64,000 nt of DNA from Ananas comosus (taxonomy: Eukaryota > Streptophyta > Magnoliopsida > Poales > Bromeliaceae), in contig NC_033625.1 in NCBI RefSeq assembly GCF_001540865.1, positions 7,725,677 through 7,789,676 on the forward strand, given 5' to 3'. The notes beneath the pieces were generated by a model, which was given only the letters and a program-made list of their open reading frames with translations, ran no database searches and was not told the DNA's origin. Positions 11,225-23,383 of the stretch are shown here, piece by piece. Within the stretch, counting starts at the first letter, position 1; the number at the start of each line of letters is the position of its first letter. Made by a program: the position numbers and the translations under genes.

Positions 11225-11481
11225 ACAAATAATATAGTGTTGGTGTTATGTTCACTATGAGATGCGGCCATCTTATGCTGGTGTGCACTGAGTAGGGCTG
11301 GCAAACGAGCGAGCCGGCTCACGTTCGACTCGTGTTCGGCTCGATATTCGGCTCGCTCAAGCTCGACTCGAAATTAAATGAGCCGAGCTTGAACAAAAAA
11401 AAAGACTCGAAATTCATTTCAAGCCGAGCTTGAGTATTACTCGGCTCGTTCGAATTAGGCTCGAAAAGCTCGAAAAGCTCG

Positions 11482-11483
<2 letters not shown>

Positions 11484-11519
<36 letters not shown>
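11484..11519. repeat. (TA)n microsatellite inside the hAT element
   Basis: Clean alternating TA, followed directly by a palindromic element. Confidence 0.9.
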
Positions 11520-11521
<2 letters not shown>

Positions 11522-11690
11522 CCGGGGCTACTATACTCTTATGAGTATAGACCCCCTTATACTCATAAATTTTTAACCGTTGATTGATGAGATGTGTGGT
11601 TAGGATGATGGTGGTCCCCACTTAGAATGATAGAGATACACATAGAGATGAGTCCGGCTACTATACTATAAATAGTACCATTTAACCGAT
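11520..11690. mobile_element. partial (TA)n-associated palindromic elements nested in hAT
   Basis: It starts gccggggctactatactctt with an inverted tatgagtatag; the family core appears as gatgatggtggtccccac. A second end (gtccggctactatactataaa) begins near 11651, suggesting two overlapping copies. Confidence 0.5.
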
Positions 11691-12521
11691 GAAAATGATT
11701 GAATGGAATAAAGTTAAGGATCGAAAACCTATGATCATATCCACCAATGAGACAATACTCATAAAACCATACCACCCACGCAACCCTAGGGAAACAATAT
11801 CAAGTTAACCGGGCACCACTATTATTCAAACCGCACATCGTATCATCTAAAGGCCGAAAATTCAGCAGTACACAAAGGCTTGACAGCTATACATAGTAAA
11901 CATACAATAATACAAACAGTAGTATAATGTATTTTAATTATATATAGGCTTTAATTTAATTTGGGCCATTATTGTTGGCCCATAAAATAAACCCAACAAG
12001 TACAAACGTGCAATTGAGCCCAACTCTAAATTTACATAACACACTCTCTCTTTCAGACTTTCATTGTTGCACATAACCCTAAAACATGATAACATTCAAA
12101 TTTTCAAATCCTTACTTTTTTTCCTCTCTCTCTCTCTCTCTCAGACCCTCATCGAGTCAGGAAGTCACCCTAGCTCACATTTCTTATAATTATTTTGTAT
12201 TTTGAACTATTGGACATGTTGCATCAAATTGTAGGTAGTGTTCTATAAAAATTAAACTATTGATTACATAATATCGAGAATTTCAATCGGCTCGTTTAGA
12301 GCTCGAGCTCAGCTTGACTCGAAATTAGGCTCGCTCGAGCTCGGCTCGAATTAATTTCAAGCCGAGCTTGAGCCTAGATTTAGGCTCGAAATTAATTTCA
12401 AACCGAATTTGAGCTGACATAAGCTCGCTCGAGCTCGGCTCGTTTCCACCCCTAGCACTGAGTGTCTCCCAAAACACCATTGTAAAAATAAAAACTATAA
12501 TATATTTATTTATTATATAGA

Positions 12522-12752
12522 GTCCGACTATGGTGCTTATAAAAGCACCTAACACTTTATGCTTGTAAATTTTTTACCGTTAGGTCTACGTCTTTAATCA
12601 TTTTCACCCGTTAGATTATACTATTCAACCAACCACCAACTCAACCCTAAGATGCCCACATCATCCTAACTGCACATCTGTTAATCCAATAACAAAAAAT
12701 CTACAAGCACCAATAACTTTAGTTTTAAAAGCATAGGAGCTCAATTCTATTT
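12522..12752. mobile_element. about 230-bp palindromic (TA)n-associated MITE
   Basis: Begins gtccgactatggtgcttat and ends aaagcataggagctcaattct. The reverse-complement core (caaccctaagatgcccacat) is present. TA tracts lie on both sides. Confidence 0.6.
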
Positions 12753-12766
12753 TATATATATATATA

Positions 12767-13275
12767 GAGAGCAGGTTTTGTGTGCTATTAGGAGCACGGA
12801 GGCCTCCGTGCTCCTAAGCCGTTTTCGATGGTGGGGCTTCCGAATCGATGATCGGCTCCGTTAGACTTGATCTAGCATATTTGAAGTATCTAGAAAATAA
12901 ATTTTGTGACTTTTCGATATCATTTACCTAACGATCAAAAGAATTCAAAATCAATGGCTGAAAATAAAAATCTCACAAAAAGTGGTGATATAGCAATAAA
13001 ATTTTCGATCAAACATATTGATCTTGCTGTAAATAGTATAAAGAATTTTCTATCAAAATTTCATTTGATTTGAATACTTCTACACCGTTAAACTTGCAAA
13101 CGGTATACATCAACCATTAAAAATTGTTGATTTTGGACCCTTTCGATCGCTAGGAAAATGATACCGAAAAATCACAAAAATTATTTTCTAGATAGTTCAA
13201 ATACGCTAGATTAAGTCTAACGGAGCCGATCGTCGATTCGGNGAGGCCTCCGTGCTCCTAATAGCACACAAGATT

Positions 13276-13283
<8 letters not shown>
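12767..13283. mobile_element. long palindromic (TA)n-associated element, copy 1
   Basis: Two arms fold on each other around a centre near 13050. The left end carries a perfect 30-bp palindrome (12788-12817, half-site ttaggagcacggagg) and the right end repeats its core. Between them lie gatgatcggctccgttagac and its inverted partner. The right arm is broken by a single N at 13242, where about 35 bases present in copy 2 are missing. (TA)n flanks both ends; no coding sequence. Confidence 0.75.

Positions 13284-13310
<27 letters not shown>
13284..13310. repeat. (TA)n microsatellite
   Basis: Alternating TA at the right edge of the long palindromic element. Confidence 0.9.
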
Positions 13311-13752
13311 CGTATAGGAATTCCGACAATAACATATAAAATTAAAAAATGAATAAAATAATATTTTCTATATTCCCTACAAACGGATATGATCAATTAA
13401 CATTCAAATTTATCAATAAATTCAATTTTACGAACAATTATGATTAATTTGTTAAAAATATTTAAAATAAAAATAAACGATTGTAATCAATCTGTTAAAA
13501 AATAGCACTTCGATCCATCTATTTTATATCAAAATTTAAATTTGAGCTGAAATCGTGATTTAGATTTAATTTTTAATTTTTGATATAAATTTGAATTAAT
13601 AATTAAAAACTTTTAATTTGATAATGGATCAAAATTAAATTTTAAAATATAAATTTTATTCTAAATTTGTTGATAAATATGATTTATAATTTTTTATTGA
13701 TTTAAAATAAATTAAAATAATTCTTGCCTGCATTTGCACGTAATCTCAGCTA

Positions 13753-13756
<4 letters not shown>
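13311..13756. other. AT-rich spacer; right part is an inverted-repeat arm
   Basis: 13311-13600 is AT-rich with no recognised feature. About 13620-13756 (ending tgcacgtaatctcagctagc) is the reverse complement of about 15517-15640, so the two segments form inverted arms around the element cluster between them. Confidence 0.6.

Positions 13757-13802
<46 letters not shown>
13757..13802. repeat. (TA)n microsatellite
   Basis: Uninterrupted TA repeat at the inner edge of the left inverted arm. Confidence 0.9.
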
Positions 13803-13804
<2 letters not shown>

Positions 13805-14343
13805 GGTCTTGTGTGCTATTAGGAGCACAGAGGCCTCCGTGCTCCTAAGCCGTTTTCGATGATGGAGCTTCCGAATCGACGATCGGCTCCGTTAGACTTG
13901 ATCTAGCATATTTGAAATATCTAGAAAATAAATTTTGTGATTTTTCGATATCATTTACCTAACGATCGAAAGGGTTCAAAATCAACGGCTGAAAATAAAA
14001 GTCTTACAAAAAAGTGGTTATATAGCATTAAAATTTTCGATCAAACATATTGGTCTTGCTGTAAATAGTATAAAGAATTTTCTATCAAAATTTCATCTGA
14101 TTTGAATGCTTTTACACCATTAAACTTGCAAACAGTATACATCAACCATTAAAAATTGTTGATTTTGAACTCTTTTGATCGCTAGGAAAATAATACTGAA
14201 AAATCACAAAATTTATTTTCTAGATAGTCCAAATACGCTAGATCAAGTTTGACGGAGCCGATCGTCGATTTGGAAGCTCCATCATCAAAAACGGCTTAGG
14301 AGCACGGAGGCCTCCGTGCTCCTAATAGCACACAAGACCTACT
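13803..14343. mobile_element. long palindromic (TA)n-associated element, copy 2 (intact)
   Basis: Terminal inverted repeat gtaggtcttgtgtgctatta / acacaagacctac. The right hairpin at 14296-14325 is a perfect 30-bp palindrome with an aggcct centre; the left differs by one base. The arms are complementary along nearly the whole length, with gtttaac and gcaaac blocks near the centre. No coding sequence. Confidence 0.8.
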
Positions 14344-14368
14344 AACTATATATATATATATATATATA

Positions 14369-14583
14369 GTTGAGCTAGAATACTTTCAAAAGCACCAAAA
14401 GGTTGGTGCTTTTGAGTTTTTAACCCTTGGATGGAGAAATGTAAGATTGTGATGATGGTGGTAGGTGGTGGTAGGTGGAATAGTGTTTGATCTAATGGCT
14501 ATTAGTAATCAATAAATAGATCCAAGAGCTAGAAACCTAAAAGCGCCAAGGGGTGATACTTTTAAAAGTATTCTAGCTCAATT
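14369..14583. mobile_element. about 215-bp palindromic (TA)n-associated MITE
   Basis: Ends gttgagctagaatacttt and aagtattctagctcaa are inverted. The hairpin gcaccaaaaggttggtgc lies just inside the left end. The core gatgatggtggtaggtggtgg is present. (TA)n lies on both sides. Confidence 0.75.
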
Positions 14584-14608
14584 ATATATATATATATATA
14601 TATATATA

Positions 14609-14822
14609 ATTGAGCTAGAATACTTTTAGAAGCACCACCTCCTTGGTGCTTCTGAGGTTTCTAGCCCTTGGATCTACCCATTGATTACTAATAGCCATTA
14701 AATCAAACACTATTCCACCTACCACCACCTACCACCATCATCACAATCCTACATTTCTCCATCCAAAGGCTAAAAACTCAAAAGCACCAACCTCTTTGGT
14801 GCTTTTGAAAGTATTCTAGCTC

Positions 14823-14826
<4 letters not shown>
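14609..14826. mobile_element. about 215-bp palindromic (TA)n-associated MITE, opposite orientation
   Basis: Same ends as the neighbour at 14369 but with an inverted core (ccaccacctaccaccatcat). Hairpins gcaccacctccttggtgc and gcaccaacctctttggtgc mark the two ends. It abuts a (CT)n-(TA)n-(GA)n tract. Confidence 0.75.

Positions 14827-14914
<88 letters not shown>
14827..14914. repeat. compound (CT)n-(TA)n-(GA)n microsatellite
   Basis: The CT repeat runs into TA and then GA, so the tract is itself a near-perfect palindrome. Confidence 0.9.
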
Positions 14915-14915
<1 letters not shown>

Positions 14916-15468
14916 AGGGCTGCTGTGCTATCAGAAGCACGGAGGCCTCCGTGCTCCTAAGCCGTTTTCGATGATGGAACTTCCAAATCGACGATCGGCT
15001 CCGTCAAACTTGATCTAGCGTATTTGAACTATCTAGAAAATAAATTTTCCAATTTTTCAATATCATTTACCTAGCGATCGAAAAGAGTTCAAAATCAACA
15101 ATTTTTAATGGTTGATATATACCGTTTGCAAGTTTAACGGTATAAAAGCATTCAAATCAGATGAAATTTTGATACAAAATTCTTTATACTATCTACAACA
15201 AGACCAATATGTCTGATCGAAAATTTTAATGCTATATAACCACTTTTTTATAAGACTTTTATTTTCAGCCGTTAAAAATTATTGATTTTGAACCCTTTCA
15301 ATCGCTAGGTAAATGATATCGAAAAATCACAAAAATTATTTTCTAGAAACTTCAAATACGCTAGATCAAGTCTAACGGAGCCGATCGTCGATTCGAAAAC
15401 TCCATCATCGAAAACGGCTCAAGAGCACGAAGGCCTCCGTGCTCCTAAGAGCACACAAGACCTACTAT
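14915..15468. mobile_element. long palindromic (TA)n-associated element, copy 3
   Basis: Left hairpin gcacggaggcctccgtgc and right hairpin gcacgaaggcctccgtgc. Inverted inner arms as in copies 1 and 2, ending acacaagacctac against (TA)n. The central blocks run in the opposite order to copy 2, as expected of a palindrome read from the other side. Confidence 0.75.
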
Positions 15469-15516
15469 ATATATATATATATATATATATACACCATATA
15501 TATATATAGATATGCT

Positions 15517-15645
15517 AGCTCAGATTACGTGCAAATGCAGGCAACAATTATCTTAATTTATCATAAATAAATAAAAAATTATAAATCAAATTTATCAACA
15601 AATGTAGAATAAAATTGAAATTTTAAAATTGAATGGGTAGGATCC
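15517..15645. repeat. right arm of inverted repeat enclosing the MITE cluster
   Basis: It begins atatgctagctcagattacg; its reverse complement matches 13620-13756 with scattered differences. Together the arms bracket 13757-15500. Confidence 0.65.
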
Positions 15646-18545
15646 GGATTGGGGATCACTCGAAATAAAAGTTCAAACATTATTAACTCGAAATCGATCG
15701 ATCAAAAACTAAAAATCAAACCAAAATCACTGAACTCAGCTCAAATGTCTTCTGTTTCTATTTCTATTTTCAGTAACAAGTATTCGTAGCAAAGTATATG
15801 ACAAATAGAAAAGCGTGATGCTTTTGATGTTATAAAGGATACCTGAAAAAAAATGACTATGTTTATATGGCCCTTGCCCCTTAGTTCATGCATGCATGAA
15901 AATTTTGGTGAGGGAAAGCTATTGGTGGTAGAATATACATGCCACTGAGGCTCAACAAGATACTTGTATTCTCCTACTTCTTCGTAGGAACTAAATAAGC
16001 ATACTTAAAAAAAAAAAAGAAAAAGAACAACAACAACAACAACAACAACAACAATAGATGCTTTCACATTTTCATGTATGTGTTTTCAAAATTCGCACAC
16101 ATACTCACTGTTACTACGTGAGTCACAATGTGTATCAGATGTGTGAAAATTGTAATTATCTATCAATGCTTTTAAGAATATTCTTTAAGCCTGCTTGCCT
16201 CTGCTTCTATTTCTAGCTGCAATTATTACTCGAAACAAAGTATTACAAACCTACTTTGAAATCTAAAAATTGAAGCACTATCTTAAAACTATGGATGTTT
16301 CTAATTTTACTACTGAAGAAAGGTTGTTAACGAGACTTTAAAATCATCATTCTCCTAAGGAGAATATATCAAACAACACTTTGTTAATCATCATTACACC
16401 ATACGGTACGGTAGGACTAACTAGATCCTAAATAAGCTCAATGTGTAACATTTAACCTACAAACGCACGCATGATAATGAGAACCCAAGCTCAAAATGTT
16501 TACCATCAACTTAATTATCTCTTGAAGTGTTTCCTATCAAGATATCAATTTGAGATTCCATGTAAGGAACGAGGTGTACTCATGATCATCCTCCAAAAGT
16601 TGTTGTAAAAATTTGCCATAAACAGCAACCAAAATCCAAATGTAACTCCATTTAAACCCTAATAATCCAACAATTTTACAAATATAAGTGGGTGTCAAGT
16701 CACCATCCTAAACAAAGATTGAAAATGGGGGCCATTTTAATATTGATTGAGCTTTATTTATTAACAATTTAACACAAAAACCCCCTAGCCGCAAATCTTT
16801 TTTTTTTTAAAAAATAAGTTAAAATATATATAGCATCTATCTCAACTATCACCTATTTCGATTGAGCTATNAAAACAATACTTTTCTCTCTTTCTTTCTC
16901 TTTCTCCTCCTAGCTATATCTCAGCAAAATCGATCTTCTTTATCCGTTCATCAAATTTTCGGCCAAAATTCTATGAAGAAATTAAAAATTTTCACCTCCG
17001 TTTGTTTTATACCTAATTCTTATTTTTTTCCCCTTATTAGTTTTCAATATTTTCTCCACTATTATATAAATTAGCTTCTTTTTTACTCTTATCTTTTTCT
17101 ACCTAGTTTATCTTTTTTTTTTCTTTTTCGTTAAATATCATGTGAGCATCAAAGTACATTTTTAAAATGGAAATCCGTAGATTTGAGGTGACAGATGTTC
17201 TAAATTCGAGGTTGAGAGTCGTACTACGCAAGTTAGATCTCCGTGAGTACTTTGTTTGTAACTCTTTTTTTTCCTTTTTTTTTTTAGCTTTTATGTTTTT
17301 ATGGCTTAAAGATTATGATCTTGAATCTTACATTGTTCAGCTTTGGGGGTCGATTTAAATAACTTTTACTCTTCTTATTTATTTAGGTCCGATGACTACA
17401 TTCAACATCTATCCTTTAATTAACTTTGGAATTTTTTATATTTTTTCTCGGGTAATGATTTTCTTTTTTCATAATTGTATAATATATTCAATCTCTGCTT
17501 ACTGATGAATTGTCTACAGACTCTTTTCTTAAAAACATAGCGTTAAGAAAATCTAAATATGAAATTAAGATTGATAATTTTTGGTCACAAATATTTCATA
17601 TGTGAAATAGGGGCGCTTTCATTAGTTTTATTTGGAATTACTTAGACATTACGTAATAAATTTTTAAAATTATTTAATTATTTGGAATTACTTAGACATT
17701 TCGTACAAATAGTATATTAGATATGGAAAATGCTTGGAGTTCTTTAATATATTATCTTTATAGATAATTAATTTCTGATCAAAAAATAGAATATATTTGG
17801 GCCAATATACATATACACATACCAATTAAGGATTTGGCAAAAATATATGCAAACAAAATAAATAGGCCATTATAAAAGAAGCATTGTCGTAGACATGCAG
17901 AAATGCTATTTTAATACATAATATTTATATTGAATTATATGTTAATTTTAATATTATTTTAAAGGCTAATGACAATTTTTTAATATGTTAAAATGTATTA
18001 ACTTATCTAAACTATAACTCATTTTAATCTGACTATCTAATATTTAAAAATTCTAATTTACTGCACAACCTATCTGAGCTAATTGATAATTTTTTTCTAC
18101 TTTATAATTTGAATAACAGTATTTGACATTGATTAACATAATTATTTTTCAACGAAAATAAGTAATATATCCAAATTTTATAATAAAAAAAGCCATCAAA
18201 TGATCGAAATCAACGTACATGAAAGATTAGGCGGTAAGAATAAAATTTTTAATAAAAGTTTAATAGTTAAACCAAATAAGTTTTATATATTTTTATTTTG
18301 TAATATTTGATGAAATAAAATATTAAATATGGTGCATGGATTGTACGGATACATGATGTTCAGGTATAATTTCTCTACGTGGCCCTACATCCTCATGTCA
18401 CATCCGTGAGCCAACAACGCTTCCGCCGTAGACTTGTACAGAATCCACCTATCCAACGGCCAGGATTAACCCGACCCACCCAAAAGGACACGTAACTGTC
18501 ATTTTCGTAATTAACCACGCGTCCACTGCCCCTCCCCCGCGCCCG
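15646..18545. other. AT-rich intergenic spacer
   Basis: No gene is supported. A (CAA)n microsatellite lies at about 16026-16054. A single N occurs at 16871. Short open frames around 16862-17360 are low-complexity, T-rich sequence without recognisable protein features. Confidence 0.5.
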
Positions 18546-18887
18546 TAGGAATGCAAACGGGGCAGATCCGGGGGCGGGAGAGTTCTCCAACCTTCCGCTT
18601 CATTTTTTATCGGGACGTGGCGGATTCAGGGTGGGTTACTTTTCATTTTATTTTTGGCTCCCACTTACTGCTCCATTCGGGGCGGATCGGGGCGGGAGCC
18701 GGATTTTTGACGGATCAGGGCGGATTGAAGGAAGAAAATAGTCTCCCACCTCCCGCTCCATTTACTTGGCGGATCGGGGCGAATTCGGGACGGGTTATAT
18801 TTTTTTATATTTTTTGTTCCCACTTACCACCCTATTCAGGACGGATCGGGGCGTAGCTCCACCAACCCGGATCCATTTGCATCCCTA
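18546..18887. mobile_element. hAT-like MITE built of gggcggatc repeats
   Basis: Inverted ends taggaatgcaaacgg and ccatttgcatccct. The 342 bp between them consist largely of degenerate gggcggatcggggcggg units in variable spacing. No matching 8-bp flanks were found (cgcgcccg versus gagagatg), so the class is inferred from the end sequence and its similarity in design to 11293-12454. Confidence 0.5.
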
Positions 18888-19956
18888 GAGAGATGGGGAG
18901 ACATAAGCACGTGAGAGTAAGTCCTCAACATCTGCTGATCATGTATACGTGACCTCTCCTGCAGTCCTGCAATATATATATATAAATAAATATATATATA
19001 TTCTGCGACCTTTTATCTCTCCTTTTGTCTATGCATTTGTCACTTTGTGAAGCTTGGGGGATCGAGCCCCAGTTGCGACTTTGCGAAAGTAATGGAAAAG
19101 ACAAATAGTGGTAAAATAAAAAATAAAATAAAAAGAAAGGGAACTCCGTATACCGTTTCAACTCTTCCACTTTTCATTACAAGACCATAGAAAAAGCAGG
19201 TCAACTTACGTGTAAGGGAATCCCCTTAAATATTATTGACCATTTTGATATAATATTTCTCTCAATTTTTGTCTTTTCTCTTTTTTTCTTATTCCTGTCG
19301 AACACCGCCTTTATTTTCGCTTGGGTTGATTTTAGTTTTTTGGGAGCTTTTTGGCTGATCAAATCGTCGATATATTCTTATTTATGAATGCAGGTGGAAA
19401 ATTTAGCTACCATGGGAGAAGAGTTGAAACGGTGGAGCGAAAAGTAGAATNATGTTTCAGTTTTTTAATGCATTTAATGCAGATAAAATTATCGAGAATA
19501 ATTTTGATTAAAAAAAATTTTAGCTTTCAAAATTAAAGAAAGATCAGATAATTTTTTAACATTATTTTCATTTAAATTTTTATATATAATTATTTATTCG
19601 ATAAAATATAAATAGAGCGAGTAGATTAGGTGAAATTATCAAAAAAACTAAAAAATTCTCATTTTTTCATACAGATATCAACTAAAAAAATAAAGTTGAG
19701 GGCGCAGTTTCAAAATGGCATAAGTTGAGGGGATCTCCATACATTTTTACTTAAGAGAACCTTGAGGGTAAATAAGTCATTTTAAAAGTTAACCCATCTT
19801 TAACCCTTTAATAACTATGGTAAAACTAACATAACTAACAGTAAGGGTATTGATGATAATTTTCTGCATTTACAGGGGTATAGGTGATATTTTAAACTTT
19901 ATAGGGGCATCTATGATATTTTAGACTTTGAGAGGGGTATCCATGAAATTGCCCCA
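18888..19956. other. intergenic, with decayed MITE at right
   Basis: A short TA/TAAA tract lies near 18970-19000 and a single N at 19451. From about 19690 the sequence reads as inverted partners of ggggtatccatgaaattgcc-type repeats also seen at 5460 and 9938. No gene. Confidence 0.4.
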
Positions 19957-20571
19957 AAAATCTATTAGTTTTGAGCTTTTGCAAAATTAGGCCGTCTTTT
20001 TAGATTTTGCAGATTCGGGCCGAATTTTCAGAAGGATGACCAACCTATCCCTCTTTCAAAATACATAAAAATTATATGCTTTAAATGCCTAGAAAAATAC
20101 AACTGCTAAGCCATGAAGTATAAAATTTTTTGAAAATAACAACTGCTAAGCTATTTCTAGTTCGCCACAAGGGATGAAAGCAAGGAAGCTAGCCTATGTG
20201 GAAGAAAGAAAGAAGTCAAGCTGCACGCAATCCACAACCAAAAGAGAGAAGCCAGTCACGAAACACAAACAATATTCCACATAAAATCTCTTCCACATGT
20301 CTTGCAAGAGACGATTCGGTTCACAACAGCCGATTCCATAGGCATTCTGGCTTGATGAATGCTATCTTGCTTGAGAAATCCCTTCCTTCTTATTGGCTTA
20401 TTCAATAAACGGTATAACACTTCTCTCGTAAAACGAGAATTTTCATTCAAGACAAAATAAAACGAATAAAGAATAATTAATAAAATGAAAGAGTGCAATA
20501 TTCTCTCAAATATTGCAACATGCTATTCCAAATAGTACAATATCTGTATAAGTAGTGCAACATATGTATTG

Positions 20572-21476
20572 TGTTGGTCGCCGAATCTTTCCGACCCTTG
20601 ACCCGGTCAAAGATCCTCCTCGGGGAGCGCGTCGGGGTGCGGAACGACTACGGATAGCGACCCTCGAAGTGTGCGCCCTTCGACAGATCAAGCAATTCGG
20701 CTGATGAGGGATCGGATCAGCCGGGTTCGAAAACCTCTACAGTAGATTCGGTTCGGCTGGAAGAGCCGAATGTATGAACTATGCAGGGATCAATGCCGGC
20801 AGAAGTGCCGAATGAAAGAAGTACACACTAAATGGGTCGGCTGAAAGAGCCGAATGGAAGAAGTACACAATGACTGGTCGGCTGAAAGAACCGAATGCCT
20901 TTATATAATAATAAAAAAGAGTGTGCCCGAAGGGCATACAGACTCAGAAATATAATTTACAACAGAGTGATGCCCGTGGGGCGGACAGACTCTGCAAATG
21001 TAGTCTACAACGGAGTGATGCTCGTGGGGCAGATAGATTCCAGGGTTCTACTTAGCGAACTACTCCTAGGAAAGCAGTAAATGCGGAAAAGAAAAAGATT
21101 ACATTTAGACTACTAATAGAAAAGCGATAAAATACAGAGGAAATAAGGGTGGTCTTCTCGTTCAGGATGGAGAAAGACCTTTATTACAGGCTTTGAAGTT
21201 ACTATTTATAGTGATGTCTTCTCAGCCCACATTATTGGTCGGTTGAAAGTAGTGGGGGGAGTGGTTGTAACCATGATCGTGGAAGTTACGCCCACTCCTT
21301 ATGGAAGTTACGCCCACTTCTCATGGAAGTTACGTCTCCACTTCTCAACCGTTCCCGCCTAAACGCTCTTGGCCTTCAGGCGCCTTATTGCCGACTCCTG
21401 GTGTACCACGTGTCCTTATTTCTTCAGCTCATACGTGGGCTAGGTCAGCGTGTTCATTTCAAATTTGGCATCAACA
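20572..21476. mobile_element. solo LTR (905 bp) with 5-bp target duplication
   Basis: It starts tgttggtcgccg and ends ggcatcaaca, and is flanked by tattg at 20567-20571 and 21477-21481. Internal degenerate repeats include gtcggctgaaagagccgaat (three or more copies, 20700-20900) and a direct repeat around gtgatgcccgtggggc (20940-21040). The foldback unit resumes directly after the duplication. Superfamily is not determined. Confidence 0.85.
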
Positions 21477-23020
21477 TATTGTTAATACATATTTTGCATA
21501 ATTTTTACACTAGATTACGTACAGTTTAATATATTACACAAAAATAATATAATATATTATAACATATTATAAAAATTATACAATATATGTACAAACAGTG
21601 TATATTTTATACTATTTGTACAGATATTTACACCATTTGTATAAATATTGCACTATTATGAGAGGATGTTGCACTATTTAGATGTGTGTTGCACTCTTTT
21701 TTTTAAAAAAATTAAATTTCATTGCATATGAAATAAAATGTCAAATTTCTTGGAAATGACAACTGTTAAGTCATAATTACATATTCCTTTCTCATGAAAC
21801 GAGAATCCTCATTCAAGACAAAATAAAAAAATAAAGAATAATTAATAAGATGAAAGAGTGCAACATTCTCTCAAATAGTGCAACAAGTTCTTCCAAATTG
21901 TGCAATATCTGTATAAGTAGTGCAACATATGCATTGTTAATACACATTTTGCATGATTTTTACACTAAATTATGTATAGTTTAGTATATTACGCGAAAAT
22001 AATATAATATATTACAACATACTATAAAAATTATACAATATATGTACAAACGGTACATATTTTATACTATTTGTATAGATATTTACACCATTTGTGTAAA
22101 TATTGCACTATTATGAGAGAATGTTGCACCATTTAGATGTGTGTTGCACTCTTTTTTTTTTCAAAATTAAAATTCATTGCATATTAAATAAAATGTCAAA
22201 TTTCTTGAAAATGACAACTGCTAAGCCATAATTACATGTACCTTTCTCGTAAACAAGAATCCTCATTCAAGACAAAATAAAAAAATAAAGAATAATTAAT
22301 AAGAAGAAAGAGTGCAACATCCTCTCAAATAGTGCAACATGCTCTTCCAAATAGTACAATATCTGTATAAATAGTGCAACATATGTATTGTTAATACACA
22401 TTTTGCATGATTTTTACACTAAATTACGTACAGTTTAGTATATTACCCAAAAATAATATAATATATTGTGCGTAATATAACCACATTTTGTAATATATTA
22501 CATTATTTTCGCGTAATATATTAAACTGTACATAATTTAGTATAAAAATTATGCAAAACGTGTATTAACAATGCATATATTGCATTACTTATACATGTAT
22601 TGCACTATTTGGAAAAGCATGTTGCACTATTTGAGAGAATGTTGCACTTTTCATCTTATTAATTATTTTTTATTTTTTTATTTTGTTTTGAATGAGGTTT
22701 CTTGTTTCACGAGAAAGGTACATGTAATTATGGTTTAGCAGTTGTCATTTTCAAAAAATTTGACACTTTTTTAATATGCAATGAAATTTAATTTTCAAAA
22801 AGAAAGAGTGCAATACACATCTAAATGGTGCAATATCCTCTCATAATAGTGCAACGTTTACACAAATGGTGTAAATATCTGTACAAATAGTATAAAATAT
22901 GCACATTTGTACATATATTGTATAATTTTTATAGTATGTTGTAAAATATATTATATTATTTTCGCGTAATATACTAAACTATACGTAATTTAGTATAAAA
23001 ATCATATAAAATGTGTATTA

Positions 23021-23383
23021 ACAACCAAAGCTTGCTCCCTCTCCGCCTCCACCTCTGAAATACTAAAAGTCAGATTGCTTGACCCCGACGGAAACACCTT
23101 CGCCGCAACTCTCGACCGTACTCGACGGGCCGCAACCGATGCGGTCACCAGCTGATCAACCGTTTTCTGGAGTCCTCTAATCTGCTCCTCCTGGCGCATG
23201 GTAGTCTCCTGCTGACACTGCACCACATTGGCTCGTTGCCTCGCCATTCCCACGAGAGTGGCCAACTACTCGCGAAGTTCCAAGTCTCCACTCGCCTCAA
23301 ATTTCTCAAGGACCATTTGTCCCATCCCGCGCCGATCTAGACGGAGATCGCCTACGCGGTGCCATCATTTTCCGAGACATGAC
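23021..23383 (-). pseudogene. gag N-terminal fragment of the gypsy element, disrupted
   Basis: Reading leftward from an ATG at 23383, the frame starts MSRKMMAPRRRSPSRSA and meets a stop after about 24 codons. Later codons in related frames encode QQETTMRQEEQIRGLQKTVD and further residues typical of gypsy gag coiled segments. A second in-frame stop lies before the internal Met at 23265. The sequence then ends at the truncation. It is a non-functional relic. Confidence 0.6.

Larger units (their letters stand above)
11293..12454. mobile_element. non-autonomous hAT-type transposon with 8-bp target duplication
   Basis: Ends tagggctgg and ccaccccta are inverted repeats. The 8-bp direct duplication gcactgag occurs at 11285-11292 and 12455-12462. 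Both subterminal regions (11300-11480 and 12285-12445) are packed with degenerate ggctcg/gagctcg repeats, the arrangement expected of clustered transposase-binding sites. No transposase is visible. The middle contains a (TA)n array and a nested palindromic element. Confidence 0.85.
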
